From Nitratireductor arenosus (GTDB lineage: Bacteria; Pseudomonadota; Alphaproteobacteria; Rhizobiales; Rhizobiaceae): a stretch of DNA of 64,000 nt. A program made the translations under genes and the position numbers. The notes beneath the pieces were generated by a model. The model worked only from the letters and a program-made list of their open reading frames with translations. It did no database searches and was not told where the DNA came from. Positions within the stretch are counted from its first letter, which is position 1. The number at the start of each line of letters is the position of its first letter. The stretch is from the NCBI RefSeq assembly GCF_009742725.1, contig NZ_WPHG01000003.1, forward strand, positions 310,001 through 374,000, read 5' to 3'. Positions 46,736 through 55,989 of the stretch are shown piece after piece.

Positions 46736-48166
46736 ATGACCGATACGATACTGAAACCGGATATTTGCGTCATCGGCGCCGGCTCGGGCGGCCTGTCGGT
46801 CGCCGCGGCGGCGGCGGCGTTTGGCGTATCCGTCGTGCTCGTTGAAAAGGGCAGGATGGGCGGCGATTGCCTCAATTATGGATGCGTTCCCTCCAAGGCG
46901 ATGATCGCGGCCGGCAAGCGGGCCGCCGCGATGCGCGGCGCCTCGGCCTTCGGCATCGCCGATGTCGAGCCCAAGGTCGATTTCAAGGCGGTGAACCGCC
47001 ATGTCCAGGACGTGATCGCGGCGATCGCGCCGAACGATTCGGTCGAGCGCTTCACCGCGCTTGGCGTTCATGTCATCCGTGCGCAGGCGCGCTTCACCGG
47101 CCCGCGCACAGTCGTTGCCGGCGACACCGAAATCCGCGCCCGCCGCTTCGTCGTCGCCACCGGCTCCTCGCCGATGGTGCCGCCGATTCCCGGGCTCGAC
47201 GGCGTCGATTTCCTCACCAACGAGACGATTTTCGATCTCACCCGCCGGCCGTCGCGGCTGATCGTGATCGGTGGCGGGCCGATCGGCATCGAACTCGCCC
47301 AGGCTCATCGCCGGCTGGGCTCGGAGGTGACGGTGGTCGAGGCGTTGTCCGCGCTCGGCAAGGACGATCCCGAGGCGGCCGCGCCGGTCCTGGAGCGGTT
47401 GCGCGGCGAAGGCGTCGTCATCCGCGAAAACACCACCGTCGCGCGGGTCGAGCGCCGCGGCAAGACCGGGGTGCGGGTCTTTGTCGAGACGCAGGACGGC
47501 GCCGAGCCCATCGACGGCAGCCATCTGCTGGTCGCCACCGGCCGGGCCGCCAATGTCGACGGGCTCGGCCTCGACGAGGCCGGCATCGCCCACGACAAAA
47601 AGGGCGTGAAGGTCGACGCGAAACTGCGCACCACCAACCGGCGCGTCTACGCCATCGGCGACGTCGCAGGCGGGCTGCAATTCACCCATGTTGCCGGCTA
47701 TCATGCCGGCCTGGTGATCCGCGCGCTGCTGTTTCGCTTGCCGGCGCGCGAGAACCGCGCGATCCTGCCGCGGGTCACCTACACCGATCCCGAACTCGCC
47801 CAGGTCGGCATGACCGAGGCCGAGGCTATCAAGAGCGGCGGCAGGATACGCATTCTGCGTTGGCCCTATGCCGAGAACGACCGCGCGCAGGCCGAGCGTC
47901 AGACCACTGGCTTCATCAAGCTGATGGCGGACCGGCGCGGCCGGCTGCTCGGCGTGACGATCGTCGGCGCCAATGCCGGCGAGATGATCAATCTGTGGGC
48001 CCTGATCCTGTCGAAAAAACTGCGTCTGCGCGATGTTGCCGCCTATGTGCCGCCCTATCCGACGATGAGCGAAATTGGCAAACGCGCCGCGATCACCTAT
48101 TTTTCGGGTGCGGCCCGCAAGCCGATGGTCAGGCGGCTGATAGCGGTTTTGCGATTGTTCGGCTGA
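46736..48166 (+). CDS. FAD-dependent pyridine nucleotide-disulfide oxidoreductase (mercuric reductase/dihydrolipoamide dehydrogenase-like)
   Basis: 476 aa. The FAD site is ICVIGAGSGGLSVAAAAAAF. The redox pair lies in GGDCLNYGCVPSKAM. The NAD(P) site is LIVIGGGPIGIELAQAHRRL, the second FAD motif is VYAIGDVAGG, and the dimerisation domain ends PYPTMSEIGKRAAITYFSGA, where the usual His-x-x-x-x-Glu of lipoamide dehydrogenases is replaced by a Pro-Tyr-Pro-Thr context. This is typical of the 'mercuric reductase-like' enzymes encoded with TVP38 proteins, which lack the C-terminal cysteine pair of true MerA. Physiological substrate unknown. Confidence 0.9.
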   Translation: MTDTILKPDICVIGAGSGGLSVAAAAAAFGVSVVLVEKGRMGGDCLNYGCVPSKAMIAAGKRAAAMRGASAFGIADVEPKVDFKAVNRHVQDVIAAIAPNDSVERFTALGVHVIRAQARFTGPRTVVAGDTEIRARRFVVATGSSPMVPPIPGLDGVDFLTNETIFDLTRRPSRLIVIGGGPIGIELAQAHRRLGSEVTVVEALSALGKDDPEAAAPVLERLRGEGVVIRENTTVARVERRGKTGVRVFVETQDGAEPIDGSHLLVATGRAANVDGLGLDEAGIAHDKKGVKVDAKLRTTNRRVYAIGDVAGGLQFTHVAGYHAGLVIRALLFRLPARENRAILPRVTYTDPELAQVGMTEAEAIKSGGRIRILRWPYAENDRAQAERQTTGFIKLMADRRGRLLGVTIVGANAGEMINLWALILSKKLRLRDVAAYVPPYPTMSEIGKRAAITYFSGAARKPMVRRLIAVLRLFG

Positions 48167-48197
48167 TCGGCCGGCCGGCGCGGGCGAGAAAGGCGCG

Positions 48198-49694
48198 ATG
48201 ACGAGCCACGACAAAGCCCAGCACGGTCATGACACCGGCCCGGACGGTTCCGCCGGTCCGGTCGCCTGGCCCTATCGCCTGTCGACCAAGCTTCTGCTCT
48301 TGACCATCGTCTCTGTGCTGATCGCCGAGGTGCTGATCTTCATTCCCTCCGTTGCCAATTTCCGGCTGCGCTGGCTCGAGGAGCGGCTGTCGACGGCTGC
48401 CGCCGCCAGCGTGCCGCTGATCGAAAGCGGTGAGATCGAGCTGCCGCCGCAATTGCGCGACGATGTCTTGATGGCGCTCGGCGCCAAGGCGATCGCCGTG
48501 CGCGACGAGGGCGTGTCCCGGCTTTTGGTGAGCGCCGACATGCCGCCCGATGTCGACGAGCACGTCACCCCGTCCGAGGTCGGGCCGCTGGCTGCGATCG
48601 CCGGCGCGCTCGACACCATGCTGGATGGCGGCGACCGCATGCTGCGCGTCTATGGCCGCGTCGGCGACAGCCCGATGGATTTCGAGCTGATCCTGCCAGA
48701 CGCCAAGCTGCGCGCGGCGATGTTCGTCTATGCGCGCAACGTCGCGCTGTTGTCGCTGCTGATTTCGCTGATTACTGCCGGATTGGTGTTTTTCGCCATC
48801 CACGCACTGATGATCAGGCCGATCCACGGCATGCGCAGGGCGATGTCCGCCTTCGCCGAGGCGCCCGACGATCCCGGCCGCATCATCCGCCCCTCGGGCC
48901 GGCGCGACGAGATCGGCATTGCCGAGCGCGAGCTGTCGGTGATGCAGAACCAGCTTCACCACACGCTGGGCGAGCAAAAACACCTCGCTGATCTCGGCCT
49001 CGCCGTGTCCAAGATCAATCACGACATGCGCAACATCCTCGCCTCCGCGCAGCTGATCTCGGACCGGCTGCGCGCCGTCAAGGATCCGTCCGTGCAGATG
49101 TTCGCGCCCAAGCTGGTGCGCGCCATCGACCGCGCCGTCGGCTACACCGAGCGCGTTCTGGCCTATGGCCGCGCCCACGAGGCGCCGCCGGCGCGCCGCA
49201 TCCTGCGGCTGCAGACCCTTGTCGCCGAGGTCGAGGGGCTGGTCGGCCTCGATCCGCGCGCCGACATCGAGTTCGTCAACGCGGTCGCGCCCGATTTCGA
49301 GGTCGACGCCGATGCCGAGCAGCTGTTCCGCGTCCTCAACAATCTGTGCCGCAACGCCGTCCAGGCGATGGCGGCCGACCGGGAGGGCTCGCTGGTGCGC
49401 CGGCTGACCGTGTCGGCCGAGCGCGAGGGCAGCGTCAGCCGCATCTACGTCGAAGACACCGGACCCGGCCTGCCGGCCAAGGCGCGCGACAATCTGTTCG
49501 CCGCCTTCCGCGGTGCGGCGCGCTCCGGCGGCACCGGGCTCGGGTTGGCGATCGCCCATGAGCTGGTGCGCGCCCATGGCGGCACGATCGAGCTGGTGGA
49601 GAGCATCGGCGGGCGCACCCGCTTCGCGATCACGATTCCCGACCAGCCGGTCCGCCTCGACGAGGCGCGCCAGACCATCCGCCGCCCGGCCTGA
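48198..49694 (+). CDS. Membrane sensor histidine kinase
   Basis: 498 aa. Two membrane segments (LLLLTIVSVLIAEVLIFIPS and NVALLSLLISLITAGLVFFA) bracket a periplasmic domain of about 160 residues. A HAMP-like linker (LMIRPIHGMRRAMSAFAEAP) leads to the phosphoacceptor in SKINHDMRNILASAQLISDR, and the ATPase domain has NNLCRNAVQAM, VEDTGPGLP and GGTGLGLAIAHELV. No response regulator gene is adjacent, so it is an orphan kinase; its partner must lie elsewhere. Confidence 0.9.
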   Translation: MTSHDKAQHGHDTGPDGSAGPVAWPYRLSTKLLLLTIVSVLIAEVLIFIPSVANFRLRWLEERLSTAAAASVPLIESGEIELPPQLRDDVLMALGAKAIAVRDEGVSRLLVSADMPPDVDEHVTPSEVGPLAAIAGALDTMLDGGDRMLRVYGRVGDSPMDFELILPDAKLRAAMFVYARNVALLSLLISLITAGLVFFAIHALMIRPIHGMRRAMSAFAEAPDDPGRIIRPSGRRDEIGIAERELSVMQNQLHHTLGEQKHLADLGLAVSKINHDMRNILASAQLISDRLRAVKDPSVQMFAPKLVRAIDRAVGYTERVLAYGRAHEAPPARRILRLQTLVAEVEGLVGLDPRADIEFVNAVAPDFEVDADAEQLFRVLNNLCRNAVQAMAADREGSLVRRLTVSAEREGSVSRIYVEDTGPGLPAKARDNLFAAFRGAARSGGTGLGLAIAHELVRAHGGTIELVESIGGRTRFAITIPDQPVRLDEARQTIRRPA

Positions 49695-49935
49695 GCCGGC
49701 ACGCCGCGAAACGGTTGCCCACAAACGCGTTCCAGACGCGCGCCTTCGGCACCCGGACGTCTCCGCGCGGGCAACGCGTCCGTGTGAGGGACCGGCATCG
49801 CGCGGCCGCCTGCCGAAACGGCAAAGTTTTCGCCCGCGCCCGCTTGCTTTTCGCCCGCGTCTTCATTAGGTAGCGGTCTCGTTTGCGGATGGCAGCAATG
49901 CTCGTCTGCGGGCTGCTCTTGTCGCGGCCCCGTGC

Positions 49936-50012
49936 GCGCCCGTAGCTCAGCTGGATAGAGCACCAGACTACGAATCTGGGGGTCAGAGGTTCGAATCCTT
50001 TCGGGCGCGCCA
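49936..50012 (+). tRNA. tRNA-Arg (anticodon ACG)
   Basis: Acceptor GCGCCCG (49936-49942) pairs with CGGGCGC (50002-50008). The D arm is GCTC..GAGC, and the anticodon loop CTACGAA within CCAGA-CTACGAA-TCTGG gives anticodon ACG. The T arm AGAGG-TTCGAAT-CCTTT is closed, and the discriminator G is followed by an encoded CCA. 77 nt. Such tRNA 3' ends are frequent integration sites, and the genes to the right are accessory. Confidence 0.97.
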
Positions 50013-50082
50013 TCGCAAATGTTTGATTTTACTAGATTTTTCGCCTTCTCCTCCGCTGAGATATCGGTGCTTTCTTGGACTC

Positions 50083-50102
50083 TGTAGGCACGGTGTAGGC
50101 AC
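50083..50102. repeat. Tandem 9-bp direct repeat downstream of tRNA-Arg
   Basis: TGTAGGCAC occurs twice (50083-50091 and 50094-50102) within a 145-bp low-GC gap after the tRNA. It may be an integrase arm site or the remnant of an integrase coding end on the minus strand (reading ...VPTPC...), but no integrase domain survives. No duplicated tRNA 3' end was found inside the window. Confidence 0.35.
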
Positions 50103-50157
50103 GCCCACCCGCTGACTCATCACGTCAAAGTGGTCCATGTTGGAGGGTGGTTATTGA

Positions 50158-51483
50158 TCAGGGCGCGATGGGCGCAAGGATCGGCTCGGGCTTGAACGGC
50201 GTCATGATGCCCTTCGAGACGGCATCATTGATGACCTGAGTGAAGGGATCGGGTTGCTCACGCAGCTTCCCGTCGAACACTGCACGGCGCAGACATTCTG
50301 CCACCAGCGCGCTCATCTCTCTGACTGGATCTTCCCCATACTCCCGATAGTACTTTGCGTATTTTTTCGAATCGTAGATGTCCGGTGCGCCACCATGGAG
50401 GACGGAATTTCTGAGCTTCATCAGCAGACGCACTCGATCCCGATCCAATCGGCCTTCAAAGAGAGTATCTACGCCTCGCACTACAGCGTCGGTCGCTCCG
50501 GTCTCCCCGGTGTCGTCGCCGAAAATGGCATCGATGGTGATGCAGTGAATAGCAAAGCGTTCGCTGTCAGCGAAAAACCAAGAGCGATAGAAATACTGAA
50601 GCGCCTTAAGCTTCCTCACGTGGGACGCGGACCTCGAAGAGATCGCTTCATCGAGCATGGTCAGCCAGACTGCATCCTCGGCCGTCAGGACGATGTCGCT
50701 ACTTATCGCAGGCGTGTGTGACGGTCCGTCGCTATACTTCCAGCCCGACCCCAGGGTCGCGGCTCCACCCCAAACCTCTCGGCCCGTGAACTGGTGCCGA
50801 TATCGATGAATCATCGTTAGGGCCACTGCGCCCAAGATTGAGGACCGATACTTCTTGCCTACATCGAGGGAGGGAGCCTTCACCAGGAGCCAACTCGCTG
50901 TCGGTCGGGTGGAGAATGCTCTGTCCCTGAAAGGTGGGAATACCTCGCCTGCAAGATGCGGGACGAACCTTTGCGGCACCATTGGCCGCGAGGTCAGATC
51001 TGCTCCGGTACACATCGCGAAATTGTTGCCGTCGAAGGACGTATCCATTCGGACGATTGTCAACGGAAAGAGGCACGTCTCCGGAGCCGGGTTCAGAATG
51101 TCACTCTCAGCGAACCGATCCACTAACAGCTGGACTTTCTCAGGAGAGAGCTGTTCCAGCAATGAAGCCCCGGCCACAGGGAAATAGAGGTTGCCGCCCA
51201 GGAGGTGATAGTGGTTCCTGAGAAACTGTCGCAGCAGGTCGAAGGACGTAGTCAAAGACAGGTATCGGAGGTGCGCAGGCCCGAGCGTCCGCAGCTTGAT
51301 CGCTGCGGGGATTAGCTTCTTGCGTCGGAAGAAGACCGTGACCTCCAGACCTCTGGTAAATTGGTTTTGCCGCGGATCGATCAGCGCGAGACTGTCGAGC
51401 AGTCCGTCCTCTCCCACCGTGTCGCAGGTAGCATCCAGAAGCGTTCTCACTATCTCGCGGATATCGGCGGACTTCATGGCCAT
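50158..51483 (-). CDS. Hypothetical protein with HEPN-type RNxxxH motif (Apea-like)
   Basis: 441 aa from the ATG at 51483 (MAMKSADIREIVRTLLDATC); an upstream start is possible. The N-terminal 250 residues are not recognised. The C-terminal 150 residues are helical (LKALQYFYRSWFFADSERFA) and contain LMKLRNSVLHGGAPDIYD, where R358-N-S-V-L-H363 matches the Rx4-6H motif of HEPN domains, in a context like Apea-type HEPN proteins. Many HEPN proteins are RNases in defence or toxin systems. GC is lower than in neighbouring genes and it sits just after a tRNA, both signs of acquisition. Activity is unproven. Confidence 0.78.
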   Translation of the reverse strand: MAMKSADIREIVRTLLDATCDTVGEDGLLDSLALIDPRQNQFTRGLEVTVFFRRKKLIPAAIKLRTLGPAHLRYLSLTTSFDLLRQFLRNHYHLLGGNLYFPVAGASLLEQLSPEKVQLLVDRFAESDILNPAPETCLFPLTIVRMDTSFDGNNFAMCTGADLTSRPMVPQRFVPHLAGEVFPPFRDRAFSTRPTASWLLVKAPSLDVGKKYRSSILGAVALTMIHRYRHQFTGREVWGGAATLGSGWKYSDGPSHTPAISSDIVLTAEDAVWLTMLDEAISSRSASHVRKLKALQYFYRSWFFADSERFAIHCITIDAIFGDDTGETGATDAVVRGVDTLFEGRLDRDRVRLLMKLRNSVLHGGAPDIYDSKKYAKYYREYGEDPVREMSALVAECLRRAVFDGKLREQPDPFTQVINDAVSKGIMTPFKPEPILAPIAP

Positions 51484-51725
51484 GCCCCGTTTACCCGCAG
51501 GAACGAATCCTTCAGCGGGTATGAATGGTCGGCAGCCTGCAAGGATTCGCAGCGCCAAGGCAAGTTGCCTTCACTCTGCGAGGCGTCTGACGATCCGGCT
51601 ATCTCAGTGCAGGCGGTCGGTCTGGCTGTTTCCGTGGAGTCAAGCGCGTCGGCGCTGCTCCTGCACCTGTTCCCCGTCTGTCCGTCGCCATCCACTGCGT
51701 CCACCAACGGATTTCGGCTGTCGTG

Positions 51726-54700
51726 CTACAGTCGGCCAACAACGCCGGCAGATCGAACTGATGCTGCGCCCATGTTGGGCCGCGCCGCGCTCGCCTCCGT
51801 CGCTGCCATGACCCGCGTGATCGTCGAGGCGATGTCCTCGATCAGCGGCGGTTTCATGATGGAATAGTGGTCCGCATCCATCTCGATGATTTCAACGTTC
51901 GGCACGGTCGCCCGCCAATCCTCCTGCATGCGTCGCGCATCGGGCCGGTGCGTTGCGGCGAAAAGCAGAAGCCTTCCGCCAAAGGCGCGGGGTGTGTGCT
52001 TGTCGAGCGCGGTGAAACCCGCGCTGAAAACGCCATAGACTGCCTTCATCGCGACCTCGTTCGTCGGCATACCGAGCCGTTCCATGCGCTCCATCAGCCA
52101 TGCGATACGCTCATCCGCGGAGAGTGGGGTCAATTCCTCTTTCGTGCATGTCAAAGGCAGCTTTGCCACGGCAGCCAGATCGTTCACGAACCTCGAGAAG
52201 CGTTCGTCCCGGCTTACTTCAGATGCGGTTCGATGTGCCTTGGGTATTGCGCTGTCGATCATGGCCACCAGGCCCGGCGTCTCGTGCTCGCCCTCCAGCC
52301 GGCGCGCCATCTCCTGCACGACCAGCCCGCCCAGTGACCATCCAATGAGGTGATAGGGGCCGTTCGGCTGGACGGTGCGGATCTCTTCCAGGTAGCGAAC
52401 AGCCATATCCTCTATCGAGTCCAAAGGTGCCTGCGTCGCGCAGGTCAGCCCTGGCGCCCGCAATCCATAGACGGCGCGGCCGGGCCGCAGCGCCTGGGCG
52501 AGCCCGACATAACACATGACGTTGCCGCCGATCGGGTGGACGCAGAACAGGGCAGGGCCTTCGCGGCCGTGCCGGATCGGTGTCAGGATCGCGTCGGCTT
52601 GGTCTTCGCCGTTGCCGCGCAACAGATCGGCGATGCTGGCCACAGTGGGGTGGCTGACGAGCGTGGCGAAGGAAAACCGGCGTTTGAAGCGCTCTTCGAG
52701 CTTGGCCATAAGGCGCATGCCGGCGAAGGACGAACCGCCGAGCGCGAAGAAATCGTCTTCCCGTCCGACCTCGTCCGTGCCGAGCGTGTCGCGCCAGAGC
52801 GCGGCGATTGCTTCCTCCAGCGCGTCTTTCGGAGGAGCCGGCGAACGCTTCGTGGCCTCGCGGACGCCGAAATCGGGCGCCGGCAGGGCCGAGCGAACGA
52901 CCTTGCCGTTGTCGCTGAGCGGCAGCCTGTCGAGCGAGACGAAATAGGTGGGCACCATATAGGCCGGCAGGATCGCGCGAAGCCGCTCCCGCAACCCGGC
53001 CGGATCGAGAGGCGCGCCCGCCGCTTTCGGGACGACGTAACCGGCGAGGTGGCGCGTCCCGGCGCCGTCGGTGACCGCCACCACCACCGCCGCGGCGACC
53101 TCGGGTGCGGCGAGCAGCGCGGCCTCGACCTCGGCGCATTCCACGCGGTAGCCCTGGATCTTGACCTGGAAATCCTTGCGCCCCAGGAATTCGATCTCGC
53201 CATCGGCGAGATAGCGCCCCATGTCGCCGGTGCGATAAAGGCGCTCGCCGGTGGTCGGATGGCGAATGAAACTGGCCGCCGTCTTGGCCTGGTCGCCCAG
53301 ATATCCCAGCGCGACCCCGATCCCGCCAATATACAGATCGCCGGGCACCCATGGCGGGCACACGGCGAGATCGGCGTCCAGAACCTGGATCGACTGATGG
53401 TCCATCGCGTGGCCGTAGGGAATGGAACGCCATTCCGGATCGATGCGTCCGATCGGGTAGAGAACCGACCAGATCGACGCCTCGGTGGCTCCGCCCAGGC
53501 TCCAGATTTCCGCTGCCGGCGCCGCCGGACGGATCTGCTCGGGCAGGGTCAACGGGATCCAGTCCCCGCTCAACATGACCAGACGCAAGGACGGCATCAC
53601 GGCGCCGTCGGCGCCTTCGACCGCCAGTTGCATCAGCGCCGGAACCGAGTTCCAGACCGTGACGTCGTGGCGCTGCACGAGGTCGCGCCAGTGCGAAGCC
53701 TCCTTGGCTCGCTCCGCGTCCGGAACGACGATCGTCGCACCGGCGGCGAGCGTTCCGAAAATGTCGTAGACGGAAAGGTCGAAGCTGAGCGACGAAAGGG
53801 CGAGTATCCTGTCGGCGGGCTTCAGCGAAAAGCGGCTGTTGAGATCGACGATCGTGTTCCATGCGCCGCGGTGATCGATCATGACGCCTTTGGGAACACC
53901 GGTGGAGCCGGAGGTGAAGATCACGTAGGCAAGGTCGGTCGCCATTGCCTCGGCGGGCGGGGGCACATCCTGGCCGTCGTCGCGCACCAGATCGACGCAG
54001 ATGCGCTGCAGGCCGGCCGGCCAGGCCAGCGCTTCCTCGAGAGGCGTCCGTGTCAGGACGAACCTTGCCTTGCTTTGCGAAAACAGCACGTTGCGGCGTT
54101 CGGCCGGCAGGTCCGGATCGACGGGAACATAGGCGGCGCCCGCATAGAGAATTCCGAGAACGGCGACGATCTGTTCCCAGCCCTTGGGCAGCGAGACGGC
54201 GACCAAGTCGCCGCGCGCAACGCCGCGCCGACGCAGCTCGCCGGCCGTCGCGACGGCCAGGCGCCGCAATTGCGCATAGGTGAGGCGCCGATCGCCGGCG
54301 ATCACCGCGACGTTTTCGGGACGGTCGGCCGCCTGACGCTCGAATGCCGCTTCCAGCCGCTCCGGCGCGGCGGAAGGGGCGGTGGCAGGCGTCGGCGGCG
54401 CCGGCTTGTATGGTTTGGGATCCCGTTCGTTCCAGAGCGCCTCGTCCCGAGCCAAACTCAAGAACAAGTCGCGATGGGCCCGGCACAGTTCCTCCACGAA
54501 ACCGGCGGGGAAAATCTGTTCGACATAATCCCAGTTGAAGATCACGGACCCGTCATCGCCGAAATGCATCTGGTGGTCGAGATAGACCTGCGGAACCTGG
54601 AGGCGCGCGGTGTCGTGATCGATCCGCACCCTTGGATTTCCGGTGGCCTCGGGGCCGGAGGGGCCCGTGACCGCGGTGAAGGTGACCGGCACGCTCATGC

Positions 54701-55763
54701 CCGGGCCGGTTCCCGCGCGCTGTTGCATCGCGCGGGAGATGTCGATGCCGCTGACCTCGATCCGCTCGGCATCCCGCCAGAACTGGCGCTGCAGGCCACG
54801 GACGCGCTCGACGAACGAGCGGTCCCGGGAAGCGTCGACCTCGAGCAGGATGGTGGTTCCGAAATTGCCGAATGTTTGGGTGGCGCGCGGCAGATGCTGG
54901 AAACGGCCGGAGTAGAGAACCGTGATCGCGAAATGACCGCTGCCGGCGTAACGGGAGAGCACTTCCGTGTAGACGGCGCATGCCAGCAGGCTTGGAGGGA
55001 TGCGCAACCGTGCGCAGATGTCGACGATTTTCGCCCAGTGCTGCGCCGACATCGTCCGGCTGAGATGTCGGAACCGCGGGCGCCGGTCGAGGGATAGCCT
55101 GCTGGTCAAGGGCAGGGACGGCGGGCCGGGGAAGTCGCCCAGGCGCGGCTGCCAGTAATCCCAGGCGGCCCGCCATCTCGGTCCCTGCCGGACCAGGCCT
55201 TGCGCCTCAACATAGTCTGCGAACGACATTTCGATCGGTGGCAGGGCGCTGGCCGGGTCGGCGCACAGGGCGAGCCATTCCCGCAGAAGAAGGTGGAAGC
55301 TCCAGCCGTCCATCATCCACAGCGCGAACCGCATATGCAGGCGCAATCCGGCCTCGTCCTGCGTCGCACGGATGTCGAATTGAGGCCAAAGGTCCGTGGG
55401 CAGCGCCCCGGCGTTGATTTCGGTCCGAAGCGTCTCGAGCCGTTCCCGCCGCCGCGTTGCTGGAAGGTCTCTCAGGTCGAGTATTTCGATCTCGTACGGT
55501 CCGACATCGTCGAGAACCTGCTGCTCGCCCGACGGCAAAATCACCGCCCGCAGCATATCGTGGCGTCGGAGGAGCTGCTGAAGAGCGGGCGTCAGTTCGG
55601 TCTTGAGCTCGCCCGGAACGTCCACTTCGACATAGTAGGTGGCGGGGGTGCTAAGGTCGAGCTCGGCACCCTGTCCGACCCAGTACGCCTGTTGAATACC
55701 TTCCAGGAGATACGACGCTTTTTCACTCTTCGCGCGCTCCGCCGGCGCCGATGGCTCAACCAT
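51726..55763 (-). CDS. Single-module nonribosomal peptide synthetase (Cy-like/A(Cys)/PCP/TE)
   Basis: 1345 aa; the start at 55763 has AGGAGG 8-9 nt upstream. Residues 15-440: heterocyclization-like domain (GIQQAYWVGQ, PQVYLDHQ), but the DxxxxDxxS motif reads A147-xxxx-D152-xx-S155. Residues 470-960: adenylation domain (AYVIFTSGSTGVPKG, YRTGDMGRYL) with specificity residues D662 L663 Y666 N705 M730 S732 L756 I764 W765 K954, one change from the known cysteine code DLYNLSLIWK. Residues 980-1050: carrier, phosphopantetheine on S1012 (FFALGGSSF). Residues 1070-1320: thioesterase with GWSLGG (S1143), D1170 and H1299. It would activate cysteine, join it to a donor on another carrier, and release. 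Divergent from a monooxygenase; product unknown. Confidence 0.93.
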   Translation of the reverse strand: MVEPSAPAERAKSEKASYLLEGIQQAYWVGQGAELDLSTPATYYVEVDVPGELKTELTPALQQLLRRHDMLRAVILPSGEQQVLDDVGPYEIEILDLRDLPATRRRERLETLRTEINAGALPTDLWPQFDIRATQDEAGLRLHMRFALWMMDGWSFHLLLREWLALCADPASALPPIEMSFADYVEAQGLVRQGPRWRAAWDYWQPRLGDFPGPPSLPLTSRLSLDRRPRFRHLSRTMSAQHWAKIVDICARLRIPPSLLACAVYTEVLSRYAGSGHFAITVLYSGRFQHLPRATQTFGNFGTTILLEVDASRDRSFVERVRGLQRQFWRDAERIEVSGIDISRAMQQRAGTGPGMSVPVTFTAVTGPSGPEATGNPRVRIDHDTARLQVPQVYLDHQMHFGDDGSVIFNWDYVEQIFPAGFVEELCRAHRDLFLSLARDEALWNERDPKPYKPAPPTPATAPSAAPERLEAAFERQAADRPENVAVIAGDRRLTYAQLRRLAVATAGELRRRGVARGDLVAVSLPKGWEQIVAVLGILYAGAAYVPVDPDLPAERRNVLFSQSKARFVLTRTPLEEALAWPAGLQRICVDLVRDDGQDVPPPAEAMATDLAYVIFTSGSTGVPKGVMIDHRGAWNTIVDLNSRFSLKPADRILALSSLSFDLSVYDIFGTLAAGATIVVPDAERAKEASHWRDLVQRHDVTVWNSVPALMQLAVEGADGAVMPSLRLVMLSGDWIPLTLPEQIRPAAPAAEIWSLGGATEASIWSVLYPIGRIDPEWRSIPYGHAMDHQSIQVLDADLAVCPPWVPGDLYIGGIGVALGYLGDQAKTAASFIRHPTTGERLYRTGDMGRYLADGEIEFLGRKDFQVKIQGYRVECAEVEAALLAAPEVAAAVVVAVTDGAGTRHLAGYVVPKAAGAPLDPAGLRERLRAILPAYMVPTYFVSLDRLPLSDNGKVVRSALPAPDFGVREATKRSPAPPKDALEEAIAALWRDTLGTDEVGREDDFFALGGSSFAGMRLMAKLEERFKRRFSFATLVSHPTVASIADLLRGNGEDQADAILTPIRHGREGPALFCVHPIGGNVMCYVGLAQALRPGRAVYGLRAPGLTCATQAPLDSIEDMAVRYLEEIRTVQPNGPYHLIGWSLGGLVVQEMARRLEGEHETPGLVAMIDSAIPKAHRTASEVSRDERFSRFVNDLAAVAKLPLTCTKEELTPLSADERIAWLMERMERLGMPTNEVAMKAVYGVFSAGFTALDKHTPRAFGGRLLLFAATHRPDARRMQEDWRATVPNVEIIEMDADHYSIMKPPLIEDIASTITRVMAATEASAARPNMGAASVRSAGVVGRL

Positions 55764-55825
55764 TCCATGCTCCTCCTGGTTCCGCATCGCTGACGCCGCG
55801 AGGGGAGCGTCAGACCTTGAAGGTT

Positions 55826-55843
55826 CTATTATATTAGTGTAAC
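55826..55843. promoter_or_regulatory. Shared 18-bp regulatory element, copy A
   Basis: CTATTATATTAGTGTAAC in the divergent region between the NRPS and monooxygenase genes, 63 bp from the NRPS start. It is identical over all 18 bases to copy B at 59608. Its centre TTATATTAGTGTAA is a partial palindrome (TTA...TAA, pyrimidines opposite purines), as in operators of GntR/FadR-type regulators. On the minus strand it contains TATAAT, a perfect -10, for the NRPS gene. Confidence 0.75.
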
Positions 55844-55989
55844 GCTGTCGAGAGAGGAAGGGTGGTTGGCTCGCCGGAAGCCCGCGGCAACTCACCCTTG
55901 GAAAGATCGATCGGTGCCGCGTTGCAAAGGTTGCAAAGCCTGGCTGGCGCGCGCCGGACCATGGATCGCCAAGGCAGAGAGGGTGCTCG

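Noticed and set aside
46736-48166. True mercuric reductase
   Set aside because: No N-terminal metal-binding domain, no C-terminal cysteine pair and no mer genes nearby; it belongs to the MerA-like enzymes encoded with TVP38 proteins.
46499-48214. A 571-codon minus-strand frame opposite the TVP38 and flavoprotein genes
   Set aside because: The plus strand carries the intact FAD, redox and NAD(P) motifs; the antisense frame lacks any.
49630-50013. Short minus-strand frame starting MARPKGFEPLTPRF over tRNA-Arg
   Set aside because: This is the well-known false translation of a tRNA gene on its reverse strand.
50013-50157. Intact integrase gene next to the tRNA
   Set aside because: The gap is 145 bp with no long open frame or catalytic residues; only a possible remnant or arm-type repeat is seen.
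52350-55097. A 915-codon open frame on the plus strand opposite the NRPS gene
   Set aside because: It is the mirror of a high-GC coding strand, encodes an Arg/Asp/Gly-rich sequence with no domain, and the opposite strand holds complete NRPS domains.
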